From QYOJ01 sp043806735 (GTDB lineage Bacteria > Bacteroidota > Bacteroidia > Bacteroidales > FEN-979), in contig JAZDGR010000073.1 in the NCBI GenBank assembly GCA_043806735.1, forward strand, positions 1 through 11,142: a stretch of 11,142 bases of DNA, in the 5' to 3' direction. Under the pieces are notes generated by a model. The model was not told where the DNA came from. It did no database searches and saw only the letters and a list, made by a program, of their open reading frames with translations. Within the stretch, counting starts at the first letter, position 1, and every line of letters begins with the position of its first letter. The translations under genes were made by a program, and so were the position numbers. Shown piece after piece: positions 6,901-11,142 of this stretch.

Positions 6901-7779
6901 ATCAGTTCCATTGACAAAGGGTTTATTAAACGGGACGAGGTCGCCTGGTTTGCGTCGCACCTGCATAACGACACGGCGAATATCCCTTACAAGTATGCCT
7001 ACATTTTTAAATATGAACTGGATGTAAATCCGTCCATGGAGTCGATCTCATTACCCGAGGATCCGGCGATCAAAGTGTTTTCCATGACCCTGGCGAATAA
7101 TCCATATGCTGACCTGAAGCCCTTGCACCCGTTGTATGATGACTTCACGGGAAGAAAATCTCTCGTTCTGGACTTGAAAACCCGGCACGTGGATGATCAA
7201 ACCACCACCCTTGCTTCCATTGATGTTACCCGCCGCAGAACCATCCAGGAATTACCGGTCAGGGTCACTACAAAGGATTATGCCGACATCCATATGCCCA
7301 ACGGCGTGACGGTCGTATATTACCGGCGTACCCCGGATGAGCCCGCCGGGGACCCCCTTGCTCCCATCCCGGTTTCCATGATCACCGACGGCATGTTTGA
7401 CCTTTTACCGGCCGATTCGGCCCGCGATACCTGGTATTACGATGGGGAAGGGCGACTGGTGATGGACCTCCAGAAAGAACTTGAAATTGACAGTCTGCAT
7501 AGTTTCACTTCTCTCGACCTCTCCCGGGGTGCTCAGAGTTTCTCGGTTTGGGGCCGAAGCGGACAGGGAACTCCCTCCTTTCTCAACGATCCAAAAGCTG
7601 GAGGCTGGAGCCTGATCACCTTTGCCAAACCATTGGATCTGTGGGGTGGCGGCAAAGCTGTCTACCGGATCCTTTGCGAACAACCGAACAAATTCCGATA
7701 CCTCATGTTCATCAGCGAGGGCTCAGGCCACGGACCGGTGTTCTTTAGGGAGGTGGATGTGTTTGAGCGACAAGAGTGA
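3943..7779 (+). CDS. Secreted GH38 alpha-mannosidase with long C-terminal extension
   Basis: A glycoside hydrolase family 38 enzyme, zinc-dependent and retaining, that removes alpha-linked mannose. I place the start at GTG 3943 (1278 residues), because the next residues form a canonical signal peptide (VEKRSCLIWIAIACFIQL, then IRA-Q). An ATG at 3895 adds 16 residues and would precede the best promoter box. Numbered from the GTG, the zinc ligands H45 and D47 lie in AHLDTEWRW, the nucleophile D158 in LPDCFGF, and the third zinc-site His369 in CQMHDILPGT. The middle helical domain (~300-400) and the large C-terminal beta-sandwich (to ~850) follow. About 420 more residues make it long for the family. 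The last ~130 (from ITDGMFD) resemble a discoidin/galactose-binding-like module (FRYLMF, then FFREVDVF). It probably acts in the periplasm or outside on mannose-rich glycans or glycoproteins. The stop codon lies within the heptamer array that follows. Confidence 0.9.
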   Translation: MEKRSCLIWIAIACFIQLQIRAQTPYTPKYDLSKTPVLYTVGYAHLDTEWRWDYEETINDFLKATLDENFSLFKQYPAYVFTFTGARRYRMMKEYYPEKYLELKKWVSRDRWFVGGSSVDECDPNVPSPESILRQVLYGNNYFRSEFGKESVDFMLPDCFGFQAHFPSILNHCGLKGFSTQKLEWGSAAGIPFNIGNWTGPDGKGIVAALNATTYTGSIQPRLDTVTYWVNRVMENGKNYGVYADYRYYGVGDVGGAPREEDVQHAVESLDHPDSKIQLYLSSSDQLFRDLSPEQARQLPSYSGDLLLTEHSAGSITSQAYMKRWNRKNELLAQAAEPLAVMADWLGAIPYPRERLNQAWWLVLGCQMHDILPGTSIPSAYEYAWNDEVLAMNLFASVLQSSAGAVIRALDTRGKGIPVVVYNPVAIEREDVVEAELEYPQGTPAFIRVTGPDSVEVPFQVTVRTKTGLTILFIARVPSLGLCCFDVQPAETPPEISPGVRAGRLSLENETYRVLIGTSGDINSIVDKRLEKELLSGDLRLEFLKEHPRYWPAWNMDWNDRKNPPTGYVAGPAKTTLVENGPVRATYKIERVAHNSVFTQWIQLSAGEAGNRIVVRNEVEWQSKGVSLKASFPLTAKNPMATYNLGLGAIERPTNHEKKYEVPSREWFDLTDRSGKFGVTILEDCKFGSDKPNDSTLRLTLLYTPQSNEYHDQATQDWGIHNFTYGIYGHAGDWRNGLSEWQGRFVNQPLIAFQASSHPGFLGKTISLASVNNPQVDIRCFKKSENGKFAIIRMQELFGKAAANVTLNVPGNIMTASEVDGQERTLTDFVPYKGILRFSLSPFELKTFALKLEDPAEALSPPVSIPMAILYDQDVVSPDTARSEGRFGQTSVSIPAELFPDTLVVDGIFFDLGGSAVGQNSVLTCNGQKILLPKTGQYNKLYILASATADTSGLFRTGKVKEILPIEGFDGNIGRFDTRHWDRFGQISSIDKGFIKRDEVAWFASHLHNDTANIPYKYAYIFKYELDVNPSMESISLPEDPAIKVFSMTLANNPYADLKPLHPLYDDFTGRKSLVLDLKTRHVDDQTTTLASIDVTRRRTIQELPVRVTTKDYADIHMPNGVTVVYYRRTPDEPAGDPLAPIPVSMITDGMFDLLPADSARDTWYYDGEGRLVMDLQKELEIDSLHSFTSLDLSRGAQSFSVWGRSGQGTPSFLNDPKAGGWSLITFAKPLDLWGGGKAVYRILCEQPNKFRYLMFISEGSGHGPVFFREVDVFERQE

Positions 7780-7807
7780 CTGGTGACTGGTGACTGGTGA
7801 CTGGTGA
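7776..7807. repeat. Heptamer array GTGACTG, 4.6 copies (left arm)
   Basis: Four exact GTGACTG units run from 7776 to 7803, followed by a partial GTGA. The first unit supplies the TGA stop (7777-7779) of the mannosidase. The array is the exact reverse complement of the CAGTCAC array at 8266-8331, so up to 32 bp could pair perfectly around the broken four-helix-bundle gene. Because 7 is not a multiple of 3, a 21-base run shows every frame; in this orientation a TGA appears in all of them, so the array stops translation in any frame. Confidence 0.9.
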
Positions 7808-8179
7808 TTAGATTGTTTCAGACCTGGATTTCAGTGACCTAATCAGGTTAATAGTCATTTTACCGATTATAGTAAGATTGGACTCGAGTTTCTTTTTATC
7901 TTCAAGATATCCTAACCTATCTGCTAGTTCTAACTGAGTTTCCAACTCTGCGATTGAACCTAACGCAATATAAAGAAACTGAATCATTTCTCTCGTATTT
8001 CTTCGAGCAGATCCTTCCGCAAGATTTGAAGGTATTGATACTGCTGCTCTTCTGATTTATTGTGAAAGGCCATACCGTTCAGAAACAGGAAATTTTTTTG
8101 TTACAGAATATACATGAATAACAAAATCCATAGATAATTTCCAAACATTTAAATCTTTGTGAGTTCCTGTTGTTTTCAT
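7808..8179 (-). pseudogene. Four-helix-bundle protein (IVS/S23-like), interrupted by TAA at codon 41
   Basis: Reading the minus strand from ATG 8179 gives 124 codons in one frame, ending at TAA 7810-7808, with a single internal stop: TAA at 8059-8057 (codon 41). The reading is MKTTGTHKDLNVWKLSMDFV at the start, then PVSERYGLSQ, stop, IRRAAVSIPSNLAEGSARRN, and a C-terminal half with IQFLYIALGSIAELETQLEL. This is a full-length member of the common 'LSxQIRRAAVSIPSNIAEG' branch of the four-helix-bundle family. The stop takes the place of a conserved glutamine, so one CAA to TAA change explains it. There are no frameshifts and the rest looks intact, so decay is recent, or the stop is a sequencing error or is read through. 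It is antisense to the mannosidase and recX genes and lies between inverted heptamer arrays. The family's function is unknown. Confidence 0.82.
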
Positions 8180-8222
8180 AATTGATTTTCCCATTAATCA
8201 GAAAAGACCCCAAAAGGTTATA
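8180..8222 (-). promoter_or_regulatory. Conserved four-helix-bundle leader, copy 2
   Basis: On the minus strand: TATAACCTTTTGG (8222-8210), 9 nt, TGATTAA (8200-8194), 14 nt, then the ATG at 8179. Block sequences and both spacings equal those at 1221-1263, although the proteins behind them belong to different branches of the family. A promoter or translation leader is the likely meaning; a protein-binding or recombination site is also possible. Confidence 0.5.
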
Positions 8223-8265
8223 TCTTCTCCGAAAAAATCATTATCTTTACTATTTTTACTTCTTT

Positions 8266-8331
8266 CACCAGTCACCAGTCACCAGTCACCAGTCACCAGT
8301 CACCAGTCACCAGTCACCAGTCACCAGTCAC
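8266..8331. repeat. Heptamer array CAGTCAC, 9.4 copies (right arm)
   Basis: A partial CAC (8266-8268) and nine exact CAGTCAC units (8269-8331) end one base before the recX ATG at 8333. In this orientation the array has no stop in any frame and would encode a QSPVTSH repeat, but no natural start for such a peptide is evident. It forms the whole proximal 5' leader of recX, leaving no room for a ribosome binding site of normal kind. It is the inverse complement of the 7776-7807 array. Copy number of such perfect short tandem arrays is expected to vary by slippage. Confidence 0.9.
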
Positions 8332-8332
8332 A

Positions 8333-8812
8333 ATGACCACTCCCCCCAATCTCGACACCCTCTACCTAAAGCTTACCCGCTACTGCTCTTTTCAGGAACG
8401 CTGCTCCCGCGATGTGGAACAAAAGCTTAGGGAATGGAAGGTGCCGGAACGGGATGCCGGGAGGTTGATCCAACGGTTGAAGAGGGATGGATTTCTGGAT
8501 GAGCTGAGGTTTGCCAGGTCTTTTGCACGGGGGAAATTCAGGGTGAACAGATGGGGAAGGGTGCGCATCAGGTATGAATTACAGGGAAGAGGGATTCCCG
8601 ACCCCGTGGTTTCTGAGGCGCTCCGGGAGATCGGGGAAGAAGAATACCTGGAGACGATCGGCGATCTGATCCGGAAAAAAAAAGCGGAAATAAAATCGGA
8701 AAAAACCTTGAACATCCGGGAGAAAATTATCACTTTTGTTGTGGGGAAAGGATTCGAAACCGAATTGGTTCTCCGGGCGTTGAACGAAACTAAGATTGAG
8801 GATGGCAACTAA
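8333..8812 (+). CDS. recX: RecX family regulatory protein
   Basis: A 159-residue protein built of the repeated three-helix modules of RecX, which binds RecA filaments and limits RecA recombinase activity in the cytoplasm. Typical RecX features are seen: RYCSFQERCSRDVEQKLREW (~16-35), the 'LIQRLKRDGFLDELRFARSF' block (~45-64), and the following RWGRVRIRYELQGRGI (~73-88). Length is normal for Bacteroidota RecX. The ATG at 8333 follows the CAGTCAC array by one base and no Shine-Dalgarno sequence is present; the frame is open upstream through the array but offers no better start. Its last 11 nt overlap the start of prfB, so the two are translationally linked. recA itself is not in the window. Array length could affect recX expression. 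Confidence 0.85.
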   Translation: MTTPPNLDTLYLKLTRYCSFQERCSRDVEQKLREWKVPERDAGRLIQRLKRDGFLDELRFARSFARGKFRVNRWGRVRIRYELQGRGIPDPVVSEALREIGEEEYLETIGDLIRKKKAEIKSEKTLNIREKIITFVVGKGFETELVLRALNETKIEDGN

Positions 8813-9891
8813 GGAAGAACTCAGAGATTTACACACAAGGATAGAAACCTTGAGGAGGTTTCTTTGACCTCGATAAGAAACTTGCCCTGATCGCAGAAGA
8901 AGAAAAGCTGACCCACGAGGCCACCTTCTGGAACAACTCGAAACAAGCCGAACAGGTATTAAAATCGATCCGGGATAAAAAAATCTGGACTGATGCCTTC
9001 CGGAAAACGTCAGCCAGTTTTGAGGATCTGAAGGTTTTGTTTGATTTCCTTGAAGTGGGTGAAGGAAGCGAACAGGATTTCCGGAATCATTTTGCTGAGA
9101 CCTTAAAACTGGTCGAGGATCTCGAATTCCGCAACATGCTAAGCGGGGAGGAAGACCGGTTGGGCGCCATTGTGCAGATCAACTCGGGAGCCGGCGGAAC
9201 CGAAAGTCAGGACTGGGCCCAGATGCTGATGCGGATGTACATCCGCTGGGGCGAATTGAACAGGTATAAAGTAAAGGAACTGGATTTCCAGGGAGGGGAT
9301 GTGGCGGGGATCAAGCAGGTTACCCTGGAGTTTACCGGGGATTACGCTTACGGATACCTCAAGGGGGAAAACGGGGTTCACCGGCTGGTTCGTCTCTCCC
9401 CCTTCGACTCCAACCACAAACGCCATACCTCCTTTGCCTCGGTATATGCCTACCCGGAGATTGACGATGAAATCGAAATTGAAATCAACCCGGCAGAAAT
9501 TACCTGGGATACGTTCCGGTCGAGCGGGCCCGGCGGTCAGAATGTCAACAAGGTGGAGACGGCCGTCAGACTGAAACATGAACCCACCGGCATCATGATC
9601 GAGTGCCAGGAGACCCGGTCCCAGGGCCAGAACAGGGATAAAGCCCTGCGGATGCTGAAATCGCAACTGTATGAGATCGAGCTCCGGAAAAAACGGGAAA
9701 AGATCGCCGTGATTGAAAGCGGCAAGAAACGGATTGAGTGGGGAAGCCAGATCCGCAGTTATGTCATGCACCCTTACAAAATGGTCAAAGACCTCCGTAC
9801 CGGGTACGAAACTTCGGATGTACAGGGGGTGATGGATGGGGAACTCACGGAATTTATCAAAGCGTTTTTGATGGAATTCGGAAGCAAATAA
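8802..9891 (+). CDS. prfB: Peptide chain release factor 2, with programmed +1 frameshift
   Basis: RF2 recognises UGA and UAA stops and triggers peptide release. The gene starts at ATG 8802, inside the end of recX. It reads 21 codons to CTT (8862-8864), meets an in-frame TGA at 8865-8867, and must shift +1 to GAC (8866) to reach the main frame ending at 9891. The joined product is 362 residues (E. coli RF2 has 365). The stop-recognition tripeptide SPF is at 199-201 (LVRLSPFDSNHKR) and the catalytic GGQ at 244-246 (SGPGGQNVNKVET). A frame starting at TTG 9037 would give only 284 residues and lose the N-terminal helical domain, so it is not the real gene. The shift lets RF2 limit its own synthesis. 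It stands 10 nt upstream of the arsC-like gene. Confidence 0.95.
8853..8868 (+). promoter_or_regulatory. prfB +1 programmed frameshift site
   Basis: AGG AGG TTT CTT TGA C: an internal Shine-Dalgarno-like AGGAGG (8853-8858), one codon, then the slippery CTT and the UGA-C stop context. The layout matches the E. coli site (AGG GGG TAT CTT TGA C) codon for codon in spacing. When RF2 is scarce, termination at UGA is slow and the ribosome slips forward one base. AGGAGG is notable here because the other genes of the window start without Shine-Dalgarno sequences. Confidence 0.93.
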
Positions 9892-9901
9892 TATATACCG
9901 G

Positions 9902-10267
9902 ATGATCCGTATTTACCACAATCCGCAATGCCGGAAATCCAGGGCCGGGTTGCAGTACCTCCGCGACAAGGGAGTGGAGGTTGAAGTTGTGGAATACCTG
10001 AAAAAGCCGTTCTCTGAAAAAGCCCTGGAGAAATTGCTCATGAAATTGAACATGCACCCGGAAAACCTCGTTAGGAAACAAGAGGAATACTTCAAAAAGA
10101 ATCTGAAAAACAAAAACTTCAGCGATCATGAATGGCTCCTGATTCTTCTTGAGAATCCGAAGCTGATCCAACGTCCGATCGTGGAAAGGGATTACAAGGC
10201 CGTCATCGGGGATCCGGTTGAAAACATTGATTCTATTTTATCCAAACCAAAAAATAGTAAGCTATGA
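9902..10267 (+). CDS. ArsC/Spx-family thioredoxin-fold protein (arsenate reductase-like)
   Basis: 121 residues, full length for the ArsC family. The catalytic cysteine is C10 in YHNPQCRKSR, matching the HNPxCxxSR motif of glutaredoxin-dependent arsenate reductase. R91 in NPKLIQRPIV matches the anion-binding arginine of that enzyme, and R58 (LVRKQEEYFK) fits the second arginine position. All key residues for arsenate reduction are therefore present, which favours ArsC over Spx or YffB types. However, no arsR or arsenite efflux gene is beside it, and the context (prfB, fumC) is housekeeping, so the true substrate is open. No Shine-Dalgarno sequence precedes the ATG. Its stop overlaps the fumC ATG (ATGA), so both are probably translated in tandem. 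Confidence 0.8.
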   Translation: MIRIYHNPQCRKSRAGLQYLRDKGVEVEVVEYLKKPFSEKALEKLLMKLNMHPENLVRKQEEYFKKNLKNKNFSDHEWLLILLENPKLIQRPIVERDYKAVIGDPVENIDSILSKPKNSKL

Positions 10268-11142
10268 AAGTACGTATTGAATCCGACACCATGGGACCTG
10301 TTGAGGTTCCTGCCGACAAATACTGGGGTGCGCAAACCCAACGTTCCGTCGGGAATTTCAAAATAGGCGAACCCGCCTCGATGCCCAAAGAGATCATCCG
10401 GGGCATGGCGATCCTGAAGGAAGCCGCCGCCATGGTCAACGCCGATCTGAACGTGTTATCCAAAGAGAAAAAGGATCTGATCGTCAAGGTCTGCGACGAA
10501 ATTCTCGCCGGGAAACTCTATGACCAGTTTCCGCTGGTGATCTGGCAAACCGGGTCGGGAACCCAAACCAACATGAACCTCAACGAAGTGATCTCCAACC
10601 GAGCCCAGGTGTTGAACGGTGGGATCCTCGGAGAGAAATCGATCATTCATCCCAACGATGACGTGAATAAAAGCCAGTCGTCGAATGATACTTTCCCGGC
10701 CGCGATGAGCATTGCAGCCTATACCATGGTTGTTAACACGACCTTTCCGGGGGTGGAGTTGCTGAAAAATACATTGGGAAAGAAATCGGCGGACTTCGCC
10801 GAGATCGTCAAAACCGGACGAACCCACCTGATGGATGCGACACCATTGACGCTGGGACAGGAATTTTCGGGCTATGTGTCGCAACTGGAACACGGACTTC
10901 AGGCCCTGAAAAACACGCTCCCGCACCTGTCGGAACTGGCTCTCGGGGGGACAGCCGTGGGAACCGGCCTTAACGCCCCCAAAGGGTACGATGTACTGGT
11001 AGCGAAAAAGATTGCAGAACTCACCGGATTGCCTTTTATTACAGCTCCAAACAAATTTGAATCCCTCTCGGCTCACGATGCCATGGTGGAAACACACGGG
11101 GCACTGAAAACCCTTGCCGTAAGCCTGATGCACATCGCCAGC
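10264..11142 (+). CDS. fumC: Fumarate hydratase class II (partial, cut by window end)
   Basis: Iron-independent class II fumarase, which interconverts fumarate and malate in the TCA cycle as a cytoplasmic tetramer. The first 293 of about 465 residues are present and no stop is reached. Recognisable blocks are SDTMGPVEVP and KYWGAQTQRS at the N-terminus, the substrate-binding QTGSGTQTNMN, the B-site HPNDDVNKSQSSND beginning at H129, and the catalytic GRTHLMDATPLTLGQE with H188. Both histidines fall at the same numbers as in the E. coli enzyme. The GSSxMPxKxN signature lies beyond the edge. The ATG overlaps the arsC-like stop by 4 nt, making it the last visible gene of the recX-prfB-arsC-fumC run. 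Aspartase and argininosuccinate lyase are relatives, but these motifs fit fumarase best. Confidence 0.93.
   Translation, partial: MKVRIESDTMGPVEVPADKYWGAQTQRSVGNFKIGEPASMPKEIIRGMAILKEAAAMVNADLNVLSKEKKDLIVKVCDEILAGKLYDQFPLVIWQTGSGTQTNMNLNEVISNRAQVLNGGILGEKSIIHPNDDVNKSQSSNDTFPAAMSIAAYTMVVNTTFPGVELLKNTLGKKSADFAEIVKTGRTHLMDATPLTLGQEFSGYVSQLEHGLQALKNTLPHLSELALGGTAVGTGLNAPKGYDVLVAKKIAELTGLPFITAPNKFESLSAHDAMVETHGALKTLAVSLMHIAS

Larger units (their letters stand above)
7776..8331. mobile_element. Candidate IVS-like cassette bounded by inverted heptamer arrays
   Basis: The 556-bp unit consists of a left GTGACTG array, a four-helix-bundle gene on the minus strand, its conserved leader, and a right CAGTCAC array. 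The layout recalls the intervening sequences of 23S rRNA genes, where a four-helix-bundle frame sits between inverted repeats that fold into a stem, but here it sits between protein genes. The inside is AT-rich against GC-richer neighbours. No transposase, target-site duplication or integrase was seen, so mobility is inference only. The arrays might instead be ordinary intergenic repeats. Confidence 0.35.

Noticed and set aside
8242..8249. TATCTTTA as a -7 box for recX
   Set aside because: One base off TAnnTTTG and without a -33 element in AT-rich DNA; too weak to list as a feature.
8266..8331. CRISPR-like array
   Set aside because: Units are 7 bp and directly adjacent with no spacers; this is a simple tandem repeat.
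7776..8331. True 23S rRNA intervening sequence
   Set aside because: No rRNA sequence is present on either side; the neighbours are protein genes, so only the resemblance in layout can be claimed.
8182..8430. Open frame encoding HQSPVTSH repeats across the CAGTCAC array
   Set aside because: It is open only because the 7-bp unit has no stop in this orientation. It runs into recX in the wrong frame and has no family resemblance.
9139..9771. 210-codon open frame antisense to prfB
   Set aside because: The opposite strand encodes RF2 with all its motifs; the antisense product matches nothing.
9037..9891. prfB starting at TTG 9037
   Set aside because: This removes the N-terminal domain; the ATG at 8802 plus the standard CTT-TGA-C frameshift restores a full-length RF2.
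10456..11133. 225-codon open frame antisense to fumC
   Set aside because: The plus strand encodes fumarase with catalytic H129 and H188 blocks; the antisense frame is a shadow.

Overview
The window looks like a piece of a Bacteroidota (Bacteroidetes) chromosome. The signs are two secreted TlpA/thioredoxin proteins of the type with a large N-terminal domain, a secreted family-38 alpha-mannosidase, a TAnnTTTG-type promoter box, and start codons that almost never carry a Shine-Dalgarno sequence. No rRNA, tRNA, CRISPR array or transposase was seen.

Left part (1-1300, AT-rich, minus strand): a gene-free stretch with a structured palindrome, then a small nucleotidyltransferase/HEPN gene pair (MNT-HEPN toxin-antitoxin type, HEPN partner truncated), then a short four-helix-bundle (IVS/S23-like) protein gene with a clipped C-terminus. 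This reads as an accessory, decaying patch. Middle (1296-3796, minus): two tandem envelope thioredoxin-fold proteins, one WCGPC and one CGHC, probably one operon. Divergent from them is a very large secreted GH38 alpha-mannosidase (to 7779, plus).

At 7776-8331 lies the most unusual piece. A second four-helix-bundle gene, read on the minus strand and broken by one in-frame TAA, sits between two inverted arrays of the same 7-bp unit (GTGACTG x4.6 on the left, CAGTCAC x9.4 on the right). The left array supplies the stop codon of the mannosidase; the right array ends one base before the recX start codon. The two four-helix-bundle genes at 915-1220 and 7808-8179 encode divergent proteins, yet share a 13-nt and a 7-nt block at identical distances upstream of ATG. 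This suggests a family of cassettes with a common leader.

Right part (8333-11142, plus): a tight housekeeping operon recX - prfB - arsC-like - fumC (fumC cut by the window end). prfB begins inside the end of recX and needs a +1 programmed frameshift at CTT TGA C, so its true extent is 8802-9891. arsC and fumC overlap by 4 nt.
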